Below, piece by piece: positions 21,652 through 33,173 of a stretch of 64,000 bases of DNA (the stretch's first letter is position 1; each line of letters starts with the position of its first letter). The position numbers were made by a program, and so were the translations under genes. The notes below the pieces were generated by a model. The model was not told the origin of the DNA and ran no database searches. It saw only the letters and a program-made list of their open reading frames with translations. The stretch is from Ligula intestinalis (Eukaryota > Platyhelminthes > Cestoda > Diphyllobothriidea > Diphyllobothriidae), in NCBI GenBank assembly GCA_036362985.1, contig JAYGXS010000009.1:24403128-24467127 (forward strand), given 5' to 3'.

Positions 21652-23597
21652 CGCACTCTATATACCCGGAAGAAGCTAAACAACAAACCTCAGTGGCTGA
21701 CTCAAGCGCTGAAGAAAGAAATAAATAAAAAGGGGAGATTATTTAGAAAGTATAGAGCAGACAGAAATCCAGTATCCCTAAATGCATACAAAACGCAGAG
21801 GAACCTCGTGAAGCGACTTATCTTCAAAGTGCGCAAAGACTTTGAAAAAGATTTACTAAACAGGGCAGTTAAAAATCAAAAGCTATTTTATGGCTTCTTA
21901 AGAAAGACCACACGAAACCGGGACCCAGTTCCCCTTCTGAAGGCAAGCGATGGAACAGAAATGAGTGAGGATGGAGTAAAAGCTGAGCATCGTTCACAAT
22001 TTTTCAAATTGAACTTTACGACTGAAATCGGATTCATCCCTTCAAACTTTGGCTTAGATGACGGTCCAAAGATTGAAAATGTGGCCTTCGCCGAAGCAAC
22101 CGTTCTTCAGGAGTTAATGGCACTAAACAACTCGAAATCACCCGGTCCCGATGACATCATGCCTAAATTACTGAACGAACTTGCTGGGGAGCTAGCCAAA
22201 CCGCTTTCTATGCTTTTCAGTACCTCGTTTAACGCAGGTTGTTTACCCGCCGATTGCAAATCCGCACGGATCACACCGTTGTATAAAGGCGGCAGAAAAG
22301 TTTCTGCAAGCAGTTATAGACCAATCAGCCTCACTTCGATCTGTTGCAAGATTATGGAAAAAGTAGTAAAACGAGAGCTGATGCGTTTCTTAGAGCAGCA
22401 TAACCTTCTATCGGATGCGCAGCATGAGTTCCGCAGAGGCAGGTCCTGCGTGACGAACCTGCTCCATTGTTTGGAACGCTGGACTCGGGCGGTTGATGAA
22501 GGAAATCCGCTTCATGTAATCTACATTGACTTCAAGAAGGCTTTTGATAGCGTCCCACATCAACGAATTCTGCACAAACTCAGCCAAATAGGTGTTCGAG
22601 GAAATCTGCTGAAGTGGATTCAAAGCTTCTTACTTGGCCGCTCTCAAACTGTCCATATTGGTGACCAGCAGTCGGCAGACGTTGCAGTCGAGAGCGGTGT
22701 CCCCTAAGGCTCTGTCCTTGGCCCTATACTGTTCATTATATACGTCGATGACTCCGTCCGTGAACTGGACTGCGATGTGGCTATGTTTGCAGATGACATT
22801 AAGATTTGGAACGTCATCAGACATTCAACTGACGAAGAACATTTGCAGCTGAACCTAAACCATCTTCAAACTTGGTCTCAAGACAGGCTTTTGCCGTTTA
22901 ACGAGAACAAATAGAGTATCCTACGAGTTGGCCGACCCAGCTCTCAGACCCCGTGGTTTACAGCCTAAATGGCATCCAACTGCAAGAAGAGGACGCACAG
23001 AAAGATTTGGGAATATGGATCCCTACGTCTCTCAAGCCCTCGCTGCACTGCGCAAAAGTAGCCAAGTCTGCGATGTCCGTCCTGTATCTTGTCAAACGGG
23101 CATTCTGTGCCTTCGATAAAGACTGCTTTGCTAAGGTCTTTGTAACATTTGTGCAGCCGAATATAGAGTTCGCAATCCAAGCATGGAAACCCTGGACCAC
23201 GAAAGACCTAAATTCCCTCGAGAAGGTCCAAAGGCGCGCGACCAAACTGGTTACCGGTCAGAGCTTTTAACGCTACGAAAGACGTTTAGCTAATCTCTAT
23301 CTATTTCCGTTAAGTTACAGACAGCTACGTGGCGATCTGATACAAGCATTTCATATAATGCGCGGGCAGGACTATTGTCTTCTACCTGGTGACTTCTTCG
23401 AGTTAGCAACAACGACGAACTTAAGAGGGCATCTCTTCAAACTACGCATAACAGGGGCCAGACTAGACACATGCAAGTTCGTCTTTGGTAATAGAGAATT
23501 TGAAGCTTGGAATGCTCTCCCCGACGATATTGTTATGTCCCCATCTGTGGATGCATTCAAGAGCAATTTATATTTTCATACCCGAAGTACCCACTAA
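21652..23597 (+). pseudogene. Reverse transcriptase of CR1/Jockey-like element
   Basis: Codes for the RT that copies element RNA at nicked DNA. The frame is open from 21652 to a TAA at 22705 and carries KPQWLTQALKKEINKKGRLF, NNSKSPGPDDIMPKLL, YRPISLTSICCKIMEK, HEFRRGRSCVTNL and VIYIDFKKAFDSVPH (motif A). The TAA replaces the usual Q of VPQGSVLGP; the same frame continues with GSVLGPILFIIYVDD and MFADDIKIW (motif C, FADD at 22786-22797), then a TAG at 22912. A frameshift leads to 22953-23270 (DAQKDLGIWIPTSLKPSLHC, VKRAFCAFDKDCF), then 23358-23597 with NREFEAWNALPDDIV. All catalytic aspartates are present, so decay is recent, but stops and a frameshift kill it. Confidence 0.9.
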
Positions 23598-23675
23598 AAT
23601 TAGACCTGGCGAGATTGAAATTATATATATGTATATAACATACTAACCACTGATTTTCAGTAATATGTTAGTTAA
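21652..23675 (+). mobile_element. 5'-truncated non-LTR retrotransposon (CR1/Jockey-like)
   Basis: The element consists of a nearly intact RT and its C-terminal tail, then a short AT-rich 3' end that closes near GATTTTCAGTAATATGTT. The apurinic-like endonuclease domain and 5' UTR are missing, so 5' truncation occurred before about 21652. A second 3' end with the same GATTTTCAGTAATATGTT-type tail follows at 23640-23990. Confidence 0.85.
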
Positions 23676-23990
23676 GAATAACAAGAATTGCAAGCTCCGA
23701 GTCCACAAAACGTTGTGATCCAAGGCTACGCGGATTTGTAAAACTTTTCCCAATTCAGGCCTGGAATGCTCTGCCTGCTGACATTGTTGTGTCGCCATCT
23801 GAGCACACGTTTACGATTAAGTCAGACGCATCTGTAGGCATGTTTACGACACTATTAAGTTCGAACAAATAGCCACTGAGCCCCCGAAAATAAACTGCCA
23901 GTTGCCAAATGCAAAATGTGGAATAATCACATTATAAAAACATGATTCTCGCTAATTTTCAGTAATATGTTTGTTTATAAAACTACCGAT
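23676..23990 (+). pseudogene. Second non-LTR RT 3' fragment, head-to-tail with the first
   Basis: One frame reads QAWNALPADIVVSPSEHTF at about 23750-23815, matching EAWNALPDDIVMSPSVDAF at the end of the upstream copy. A tail of CTAATTTTCAGTAATATGTT follows at about 23950. Only the last ~50 codons remain. Confidence 0.65.
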
Positions 23991-24660
23991 TATATTTATT
24001 CTGTCAATTAGCAGGCAGACTCGTTAAACCAACAAGGGTGCACGATGGGCGCATCGCCGACACTCGATGAGGTTCGCGTGACCTCCGCAACCTTCTCTTC
24101 GTGGGACCCTTGGTATTATGGTGAAAACCGCGATGGACTCTCCCTGACATGCTTCAAACACTCTTAGCACAAGCCATCAGCTTCGAATATACTCTGCACC
24201 CCCCCGGGCGACAGTTTTTCTCCTTAAATCTCTCTAATGGCATTCAAACCCCTAGACTTCTGAACAATGCCTAAGGAGTTTTTTCACTGTCAGCCCTCAA
24301 ATTTCTGGCAAAGCCACGGTTCTGAAATGTTCTGCAGATCAAATGCATTGAAAAAACTGTACCAATAGGGAGTTCAAAGGTACTTACCTCTATTTTCCTC
24401 AATAAAAACCTGACCAAAAAACCTGACCTACCAGAATTTTCCCCTATGGAAACGGAGGTTATAGGGTTAAATGGTAAGGGAATTAGGATAGGCAGTGGAA
24501 TATACTTAAATAATTGCTAGATTTGCTATACTTTAATAAGTGCTATATGCATTTTGTTTTATTATATTTAAAAATGTTGTTGATTTATATCTGTTGATTT
24601 GCCTAATCTGTATTATCATTGAACGTTTTGCAGAAAAACTCAATTATCAGAATGCAGGTA
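23991..24660. other. Unassigned sequence
   Basis: No feature recognised. Confidence 0.35.
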
Positions 24661-24664
24661 TCTT

Positions 24665-24790
24665 GAATTTCCTGAAAAAATAGAAATGATCGTTAGGAAA
24701 TCATCTACTTTAACCTACCTGAGGTCCAACTTACGGTTGCAGAGTTCGATAAGTATAGTCCGGGGCACGAAGCGCCGCGCACACATTCAA
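24665..24790 (+). repeat. Repeat W, copy 1
   Basis: About 110 bp similar to 62630-62760. Both can be read in one frame: VRKSSTLTYLRSNLRLQSSI here and VRMSSTSNYLGSNLSVWSKI there. The similarity at peptide level slightly exceeds that at DNA level. Family unknown. Confidence 0.4.
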
Positions 24791-25282
24791 TTTTCATGCG
24801 GTAAAACTTATTCCCAGTGGCCGTGGGAAACAATTTCTACTACTTTTTACACGTTTCCACTTCTTAAATTTTTTTACTGCGTATCCTATTCCCGCGCCTT
24901 TACCCCCGAAACCCCAACAACCACCGTTTTCTCAAGACATAATGCTAGGACTAGGACTAAATGATGTACACTACTTAGACTTCCTTTGCTAAAAGTTGTT
25001 CGAGGTTGTTCTATATGAAATTATTGTCAAGCTGGATTATTGAAGCAACTTACAATGAAGTCTGCCGCCAATTCATGAGCCACATAAAGTCCTCTCTAAG
25101 AAAACGAATGAGCGTGTGACGTTTGTAAATTTAACTCCAAAGCGTTATCCATGTCTTCCTATTAAACTTTGAATACAGGCATATGCAACCAAGGCGAATA
25201 CATGTAGATCTTAAAGCACTTGCCATTTAGTATAGTTTTCTGGCAGATTTGATTTATTCATTTGACCAAGTTGTAAACAACT

Positions 25283-25350
25283 CGACGGCGTCTTTGGGAT
25301 TCGAACCCACGCCTTGGGGCTAAGCGCCTATATGATGCGCTACCAATGAG
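25283..25350 (-). repeat. tRNA-derived SINE head
   Basis: On the minus strand: CTCATTGGTAGCGCATCATA (box A) and GTGGGTTCGAATCCC (intact box B). Only a few bases of possible acceptor pairing are visible, so I call it SINE-derived and not a tRNA gene. Confidence 0.5.
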
Positions 25351-25782
25351 ACCTTCTCCATCAAAAAGAAGCACTAATGTTTTAAAACTCAATAAATTGC
25401 ATTCAGGGCTTGAAGAAGGCGCATGTCTTCTCAATAAACTAATCCATTGTAATCGGTTAAGTTGATCCTCGACAATGACAAGTGAAGACGGAATGGTAAG
25501 TTCGTACTCTTAAGCAGTCGTCAGCCAGTCATAACCAACCGCAAATAGCTCAAACCTGCGACTTTTCTGGTGAGGAGTCTAGCGCTCTGAGCATTGAACC
25601 AAAAGCAAGTTCCCTTGCAGGTTAACATCGGTAGAGATTGACATTAGTTGAAATGCAAATAGCCATATCAGTTTCTACACTATTTTCTGGCAACGTTATC
25701 TACCTAGACTTTTAGCAACTGCGTGGGTCCTTGTGGGCTCAAAAATGAGTCCCAAGGGAGAGCGGGATGAGTGAGTTCCGTT

Positions 25783-26229
25783 AGCGATCAGAAAAGTTAA
25801 TCAACGAGCGTTAAATTAACTTCCCCTACCAACCGGGTGAAGAGAAAAAGTCACGTATGAAGCGTTGGCCTTTAACCAAATCGATACCAGTTATCGATTT
25901 TAGAGATTTTTGGGGTCGGGTTAATTGTCTTCTTTATCATCTACGCGCAGAAAATCGATTCAGATTAATCGGGCAAGATAGTGGAGAAAGTTGGCCTTGC
26001 GTTAGTGATCGGTTAACGTTGATGAGCGAGTGACAAATTAACTTCCCCCTAACTGACCGTGTGAAGAGGAAAAGCCACGTATGAAGCGTTGGTCTTTCGC
26101 CAGATAAATACCAATTATCGATTGAAGAGATTTTTTTGGGGTGGGGTTTGTTGTCATCTTTAGCATAAACGCGCTGAAAATCGATTCAGATCAATCGGGT
26201 AAGACAGCGGAGAAAGTCGGCCTTGCGAA
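25783..26229 (+). repeat. Tandem dimer, about 222-bp unit
   Basis: Unit 1 (25783-26003) and unit 2 (26004-26229) share TTAAATTAACTTCCCC/CAAATTAACTTCCCCC, CACGTATGAAGCGTTGG, TTATCGATT, GAAAATCGATTCAGAT and GTCGGCCTTGC/GTTGGCCTTGC, about 80% identical overall by eye. A lead-in GAGTGAGTTCCGTTAGCGATC also occurs at 10152 without the rest. Confidence 0.75.
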
Positions 26230-27995
26230 CATTCAAATACGAATACGAATATAACATTCGACCTCGTCCTTGAAGGAAAAACCAGCCCAACCGTTAACTT
26301 GAAGCCTTTATCATAGCCTTAACACTAACTGGGCTCTTTGTGGAGATAAGCGCATTGCTCCCGGGATAATTGGGTATTGCTTTGTCATTGATTGCTATTT
26401 AAATGTTGTATGTGTTCAAATAGTGCACTTTATCGCCATTTTCCACTGAAAATATAAAAGTTATCATCTTAGGATTTCTAAAATTACAGATTGTGGAAAA
26501 AACTATGAAAAGTAGGGGTCTGCACATGTCTCAGACCTGCTTACGATAACCTATGACTAAGGATTTCCGACGGAATTCAAAACTTGAGGAAAATAAAGTC
26601 CTTGTTCCAGTGATTGCATCTTCTTTTTCGGAAAAGTAGGAGTTTCAGTACGGGAGAGCTGTAACCTGCACCAGTGTACACTTGAAACACTGTGAAAATG
26701 CGTTAGGACTACGGCAGCCAAGGCCAGAATACAATAATGCGGGTTTGTGAGCCCCAGAAGTGCACTTTAACGGGACATATAGCTCGCGTGGCAGTGTCTG
26801 CCTTATAGGCTCTCCTTAGCCAGTCATATAAAACCCCACGTCCGAATGATTTGGTGTCGGGGAACAATATTTTCGAAGAGATCAGTTTAGTGTATTTTTC
26901 ATGGAAGGATCCATCACCTGGGAGAGTAGGTTAGGCGCAGAGATAATAAAACAACGTACACTGTGACAAACATACCATGTACAGCCGTTATCTGGTTAGA
27001 ACGCTATCTAATTTTTGAACTTATACATTTGCGTAACTTATACGAACTGGTTTTGTGCAAGTGAAGTTAATTGTAGAAATAACAAATCAAACTTGTGAAT
27101 AGAAACATGGGATCGAACGAATAAAAGCCACGATAGGGAACAGCTGTAGTCATTAACCGGATCTGTCGCAGTTGCGAACAAAGCAGCTACGCCGCTGATT
27201 ATTTCGGACGCGAATATCTGAGCATTCAGCAGCAGAAAGGACGAATTCCGCTAGCCATTAGGCGCACCCCACTCGACGGGACCAGGCCCTAAGTTTGAGT
27301 TTCACGAGACCGAACTCTTTGCAATCGCTGAAAAGCTCGTGAAGCGCGGACTGTTCAAGCCGTGGTTCTCGGGACCATAGCATATCAACAGACGTAATGA
27401 CCTACTGCTCCCTTTTTTTGTGCTGAGACTTTGCTTAAGTAGGTGTATCAATCACATAGGAAGGGACTCTGATGACTAAAGATTACAGTGATAGGGAACC
27501 ACGATGCTGAGTCACGGCCACACCAAAATGCTTTGCGGATACTGAACTCGCGGTGATTTATGACTCAGACGAAGATAAACTGACAAACATCGCATCATTT
27601 ACGACTTCCGACATCGATCGCGAGAGCTCCTAATCATGTCGCACGGCCCATACTTACTGAAAGTACCTAATCTCCGTGAATGTCTCTGCTGATGGTTTCG
27701 AGTAAGAATCCGAACGTTCAGACAAATAAATTTTCACTTGCACCTTCTGCTTCTACGCAAGTGCAATGCCAGCTAGGGTCAATTCCATCCGAGGGAAGCA
27801 GGTGAGGATATATCTTAACAATTTTTAAGAAGCACTGTGCACAAATAGCCTTGCCATTCTTTTAGAGTTTTTAATGAAATTGCATAAAATGACCTTCAAT
27901 TCGTCTCGCCATCTTTGGCAGCTCAGATTTTTTTACTGTGACTTAGCACGGCCCGAAGTCTTTTGAAGTGCGCTTGGAAAATTCTTTCAAGATAA
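26230..27995. other. Mostly unassigned; PLE-E terminus fragment at 26560-26640
   Basis: At 26560-26640 (plus) GACGGAATTCAAAACTTGAG, then AATAAAGTCCTTGTTCCAG and GATTGCATCTTCTT match the terminus copies at 5040-5125 and 47120-47215. The rest has no recognisable content. Confidence 0.4.
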
Positions 27996-27999
27996 AAAA

Positions 28000-28115
28000 G
28001 CCAATTCGAGAAGAAGACGACTCGATTGCCGGGGTAATACGTTTATTCGCCTAATATTTCGACATCCGTCGCCCATTCATCATCAGAGACATTAGCAGAA
28101 AACAGTAGCAGAAGC
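28000..28115 (-). mobile_element. Solo terminus of Penelope-like family B
   Basis: Matches 313-395 closely: GTTTATTCGCCTAATATTTCG, CATCCGTCG and TCATCATCAGAGACAT. On the minus strand CTGATGA is intact but the GAAACGTC box is now GAAATATT. No nuclease sequence follows, so it is a lone terminus or a heavily truncated copy. Confidence 0.6.
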
Positions 28116-28339
28116 GGTAGCCAAATCCTTAAAGTGGTAAGAACTACGTGGGGAACAGTCAATGGTACCAACTTGCATTTGATGCCTGACAGTTCAATCG
28201 TCGGTTTCACAGATATCTATTGTATGTGCCACAATTGGCTGTGCAGGGACGATGGCTTGGCTGGATACAAGTGAAATTAGCCTTGCAATGCGTCTACCTC
28301 ATGCTCTCCCTAGCCCCACCACCCTAGTCCGGTGTTGAG

Positions 28340-29450
28340 ACAAACTCACGGAGACCGGAAATGGAAGAGGACGCAGGCCTACGCACTGCGGGTCAACACA
28401 ACCACAAAACCAAAACTGAGTAAAGGGACGCCAGTTGAATATGAGTGCCATAAAGGTAACATTCAGAAAACGTCACTGCAACATGACTCTCAGTCCGCCA
28501 GTTAGCCCTTTCATACAACACAGCATGCATGAATATTCGTTCAGTACAGGCTACGAGTTGAAGGACCACGTGCGAAAAGAGTCGATGATATAACTTACCT
28601 TACATTGGGAGGTGCCTTTGCGAGCACGCAGCTTACCTTGTGGGTTAACACAACCAGAAAACCAGGCGAGCGGCTCGGATTCCAGTTAAGCGGGAGTGCC
28701 ATCAGGGCCACATTAAGAAGGAACCATTGCAGCATGACTCCCTGCCGTCACTCGGCCACTCAACAAAACAAGGCATGCACACACTGGACTGGCCATAAGG
28801 CCTGAATTTTCCGTCGGTTGGCAAGCTTACAGGCCACTGCTTTTAGCGCACCTTGATAGCTTTAAGCGCGTCAGATTGCTTTTAGCAACGAAACATTCGC
28901 TACACCTTGTAGTATCAGGCCACCGTCTAAGCAAGGCAGTTGTCTGATGAGGAGGAATGGACGCAGGGGCTGAAAGAGCTTGTCTGCGTGCCTCAGAGTA
29001 CGACATGGCTCCTCTGACACGACAGTTCGACCTTCGTTCTCGAAGATATCCACTAGGAGCCTTAGCCAGCTGACGCGTTGCGGCGATTCTTGCAGGATAA
29101 TAAGGGAAAGACACTCACCGGATTTACCCCATTCTCTGCAAGCATCCAGTTCGGGACCCAATGGGAAGAGAAAATTCGAAAAGACCGGAGCTGGGGGAGA
29201 GCGCAGGCGGCTGGCGCGACCAACACTCAACCCACCTACCGACAGCAGACCTCGATAGGTAGGCTCCCACCTGGAAGTGCTATGAAGGCCACATTAATAA
29301 GGAGCCCTTGATTTTGACTCTCAGCCTGCAGACAGCCATTCCATACCCACTGGACTCACAACGGTTATCCCGTTAGTTGGCAACCCCCCACGTCACGGCT
29401 TTTAGCACACCGTGATAGCTTAAAGCGCAACGGCTTGGTTTTAGTGAGGA
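28340..29450 (-). repeat. Three minus-strand copies of family R
   Basis: Partial copies at about 28340-28520, 28600-28870 and 29190-29450 share CAACACAACCA(C/G)AAAACCA (first two), GAGTGCCAT(C/A)A/GAAGTGCTATGA, then ACATTAAGAAGGAACC-type sequence and GTTGGCAA. The last two end in the inverse of the core, reading LTRLKLSRCAKSSGL and RFKLSRCAKSRDVGGCQLTG on the minus strand. A fourth trace lies near 29990. An antisense-free frame of 119 codons at 28871-29230 (minus) lies between copies but has no motif I recognise. Confidence 0.5.
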
Positions 29451-31984
29451 ACGAAATGGGCTGAGGGTTAAGCTCGCTTTCTCCTTCACCGCCAGCAACT
29501 GATAACATATAAACGTATGAACTGGAAAATCCGCATCCCAAGAAGTACTTTGGGAACTGTTTCGCACATTTTCCATCCACCTGACGACGACGACCTAGTG
29601 AGCCAGTGTCGAAAATTCACCCAATAAACCACCGTTTCCCGAAGCACTTCTTCTTCTGCGATAACTTTTGTACTTACAACCTCACAGGCGTACTAAAAGT
29701 AGAATGTAAAAGTCAAAGTTAACTATGATTTATTTAGTACCTAGACCGTGTGAAACGATGTTAGTCTCTGCGTGCTCCATAGAGTAGCCAAATAGCCGGC
29801 AGCCTGTGCATTTAAACTGCACAGAATGTAACGCATTCACTACTTCAGGTTTTATGGCAAGAAGATGCCAAGATAAGTCAGATTTGGTGGCCAACAACTT
29901 TAAATACTCCGTCTACTCACGGCATAAACGTCTTCAGTTAATGTACCGGAAGACTCAAGCCTAAGATAAGTGAAAATTTCCTGAGAACCATATTAAGAAG
30001 AAGCCATTGCAGGCTGCCTTTTACTTCAGTTACTACACAATACTCCCCTACGAACTACAATGTTCAATCAGTTGTAAACCTTGTCCAAGCTGCGACTCGT
30101 AGCGTGCCATGGCGAATTGAAGTGCCTCAATTTTCTTTATATTTAGGAAGGAGCTGACATTTTGTGAAGGCATGTAACACAATATCGGCCTCATACGCCC
30201 TCCATGTCTTTCCCCTCAGACCTTTGCGTGATAAAAATGCCAACCTAACTTTGCCGTGGCTACTCAATCTTTTACTTAGGTGCTATTCATAGTCTCCGAA
30301 AAGATTTCTGCTTTAAGGTTCTATAATTCACCTCAGCCAACTATGGATAATCGCGTTGATGGTTACTCTAAGCATGTGCCCAGACATTCCCCTTACGACC
30401 GGGGAATAGAAGCATGACAAACATTCTAGTTTTTTTTTCCGGTCTAGTAAGCGCTAAACAGAAAGGATGTGATAAGCGACGAAATTTTATTGAGATAACA
30501 TGCCCAGTGACAAGCTGGATTTTTAACTGAACTTTAACATGTTTATATGTGTTTAAGCAGGGCGATTAAATAAAAAGAACACGTAAGCTGTGAAAACCTG
30601 TCAGCCTCTAGTTGTTTTAGAACTCGCGACTGCAAAAACGTGGCTTGAATATAGACCACGGCCCGACCCCTGGAGGCGGGAGTTCTCGATCAAGACCGAT
30701 TAGCTGTTAATTTTAGACTTAATTACTGGTCCGACTGTTTGAACCCTTCCATTACGATGAAGTAATCAGGCTGTCAGAGCAGGTTTTCCGAAGAAATAAA
30801 TACAGTTGCCGCAAGATGATATGCACGCGAATCGGATTTACATACGTTTTTGGAGATTTGAAAAAAATATTAACTGAATTCCCAATTGTGAAGGCTACAT
30901 CATCATTGACTATTAGCCGCGTTGAAAAATGATCTTGCTTTTATGTATTTGCTTCTCGTCAATTCAAAGTGATATGCTCTCCATTTGTTACCTAATTCAC
31001 ACAAAGAAGAGAAGCAGTTAAAAAGCTGTCCCAAAATTGGTTTGTATAAGTTAATCCTGCTGTGTGCGCTCGCTTTAAATTGAATTCTCATTTGTGAATA
31101 GTCGATAGCCCTGAAGCTGAGTTGGCTATAGCGTTTACGGTATACATTCCGCGTCCTTGGTCCTATCGATTAACATCCCATCGAGGTTGCCAGTGTTCCT
31201 AAAATTATGCTGTACAGTCAGAAGGCATAGTTAAACATAGATATATAGTAATGCCATATGGTCCTGTTTATGGCATTCGTGTGTTTACTTTTTTTGAATG
31301 CTGTATTGCTCACTTATGGTTTTAAATGCCAGAATACTTGAAAGACGTAAATTACACTAAGACTGCATTATTACGGTTAATATATTTTAAATTAAGAAGA
31401 AAATGATATAAACAGGCAAGGATTTCATGGTTGGATTTATGAATAAGATAAAAAAGCCTAAGGAGGCACAAAACATAAAACTGCTGATATTTCCCTCATT
31501 AAAAATTAATATATTAGTGGGTTGGAATTTTTAAAAGGTGAAAAATAATCAAACCTAAACAACCTAACGAAATTAATCAAATACTCTGAAAGCATGATAG
31601 GTTTTAATTACTGAAAATATAGATTTTCTAAAGCCCCAGTCCTTATGACGAAACTCGTGCTCGGTCTGCACTTGAATTGAGGTCGGAGCTAACAAATCGA
31701 AATGAAGAAGAAGAAAGAATAAAAGATTGCCTCAATAGCATAAATTGAGCATAAATTGAGGCTAAATTTAGGAAAAGGCGAGCGCCTGCCGACTCGGGAC
31801 TGACCTGTTATGGTAAAAACAAAACAATTAAGTTGTTTACTAAGATGGAGGTGGCAGGAAAAAAGACGGAGAGAAACAGAACAGGAAAGTAGTCATAATT
31901 TATGGAGAAAAGTACGTCTGCATTTACGAGATAGTAGATGACTGTATAATGCCTTGTTTTTCTCTTCAGTCACACTGTGCCCGT
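29451..31984. other. Unassigned AT-rich sequence
   Basis: No gene recognised. A weak tRNA-like box A (GCTGAGTTGGCTATAGCG) occurs near 31118, without a convincing box B. Confidence 0.35.
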
Positions 31985-32010
31985 ATACATATGCATATAT
32001 ATATATATAT
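31985..32010. repeat. AT microsatellite
   Basis: Short run of AT/TA dinucleotides interrupted by GC, directly outside the hammerhead repeat pair. Confidence 0.8.
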
Positions 32011-32033
32011 GTAATTGGGGTATGACAGCATCT

Positions 32034-32094
32034 GGGGGTAACTTGATACAGAACTGTTTCGGGCTTATTAGCCTTCATCAGCCAAGCATAACCC
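32034..32094 (-). ncRNA. Hammerhead ribozyme, type I, apparently complete
   Basis: Read on the minus strand: GGGTTATGCTTGG (stem I 5' strand), CTGATGA, GGCT-AATA-AGCC (stem II), GAA, ACAG-TT-CTGT (stem III), A (cleavage base), TCAAGTTACCCCC (stem I 3' strand). CTTGG pairs with TCAAG next to the core, and GGGT pairs with ACCC further out across an internal loop. All invariant core bases are present. Predicted cleavage lies between 32047 and 32046. Self-cleaving RNAs of this kind are known in flatworm Sm-alpha repeats. Activity here is inferred. Confidence 0.8.
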
Positions 32095-32475
32095 TAAACA
32101 CCAGGTGGTCGGACAACACAAACAAACGCACTCACAGACGGCGCAGTTGGTCCACCACTGGTGTCTATCAGATGGGTCATAAGCACTTCATCGAACCGCA
32201 GTTCATCAGCACCTCGCCACCTGCCATTTGCTGTCACTGCTGATTGCGTATATATTGACTCAGAAATGTGCGAACACCGATCGAATTGGCTTCCGAATTT
32301 AACGAAATTCATGTGGTGGTCAGAGTTCCCCAACGGGTGACCACTTTCCAGGCAGATTCCGTCCAAGTCATAATAGCAGTAAGGGGGGTATGACCCATCT
32401 AATCGACACCACTGGTAGACCAACTGCGCCGTCTGTGAGTGCGTTTGTTTGTGTTGTCCGACCAGTTGGTGTTAA

Positions 32476-32535
32476 GGGTTATGCTTGGCTGATGAAGGCT
32501 AATAAGCCTGAAAAAGTTCTGTATCAAGTTACCCC
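32476..32535 (+). ncRNA. Hammerhead ribozyme, second copy, one stem III mismatch
   Basis: Same layout as its partner: CTGATGA at 32489-32495, stem II AGGCT-AATA-AGCCT with five pairs, GAAA, then AAAG-TT-CTGT with one A-G mismatch in stem III, cleavage expected between 32523 and 32524, and the stem I partner TCAAGTTACCCCC. Stem II is one pair better than in the minus copy. Confidence 0.7.
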
Positions 32536-32809
32536 CAAATGCTCTCATGCCCTCCTTTCTGCTATAATGACTTGGCCAGAATCGGCTTGGCATGCGGTCA
32601 CCCGTTGGGGACTTCTGACCACCACAATAATTTTTTTAGTACGGAAGACTATTCGATCGGTGTTCGCACATTCCTAAGTGAATATATAGATATATCAAGG
32701 AAATTATCGTGGAAATTATTAGGTGCATGACATGGAAGTAGGGGGATGGGACATGACTCTTAAGGGTCAGACCCTAGAGTTCGATGAACATTTTCGTCGA
32801 AGACAATCA

Positions 32810-33173
32810 ACTACCGCGGAATAACCACGGAAATGTCCATTCTACAAACGAGTAGCACTGCAAGTAATGTGAATTCTATATGACCATGACGTTATACCGT
32901 ACTTTTGTATAGATAACAGCTTAAAGCCCAGACACGTGTTTCGCCGATGTTTCTGCTTTTGCGTGACACAGCAACGAGAGGTTCGGCTCTTCTGTAGGCC
33001 CCCAACGGTTGCTGCATCATGCAGTAGCAGAAACATCGGCGAAACACATGTCTGGGCTTTAAGCTAGTATCTATGTGGAAGTACGGTATAACATCATTTT
33101 CATATAGAATTCACACTACTTGTAGTGCTACTTGTTTGTAGAATGGACATTTCCGTGGTTATTTCGTGGTAGT
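32810..33173. mobile_element. Foldback/MITE with 147-bp inverted arms
   Basis: Left arm 32810-32956 and right arm 33027-33173 are inverted copies with about a dozen differences; the spacer is 70 bp. The outer ends read ACTACCGCGGAATAACCACGG and, inverted, ACTACCACGAAATAACCACGG. The arms contain AAAGCCCAGACACGTGTTTCG. No target duplication can be fixed by eye. A related motif, GAGACACGTGTTTTGCC, occurs near 7300. Confidence 0.75.

Larger units (their letters stand above)
32023..32690. repeat. Inverted pair of hammerhead-bearing repeats (family T)
   Basis: Two copies of a ~330-bp repeat face opposite ways. The plus copy (about 32385-32690) runs block A (TATGACCCATCTAATCGAC, GCGCCGTCTGTGAGTGCG, hammerhead) then block B (ATAATGACTTGGCCAGAATC, GTCACCCGTTGGGGA, CGATCGGTGTTCGCACATT). 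The minus-strand reading from about 32400 gives block B first, then block A. So the two copies are circularly permuted relative to each other, as if cut from a head-to-tail array at different points. Extra sequence at 32190-32250 separates B from A in the minus copy. No protein is needed to explain the conservation. Confidence 0.7.

Noticed and set aside
25283..25350. tRNA gene on the minus strand
   Set aside because: Boxes A and B are good but no closed acceptor stem is visible and a similar copy lies at 19853, so it is a SINE head.
28944..28985. CTGATGAGGAGG...GCTGAAAGAGC as a hammerhead
   Set aside because: CTGATGA and GAAA are present, but the intervening bases do not form a stem II and stem I is absent.
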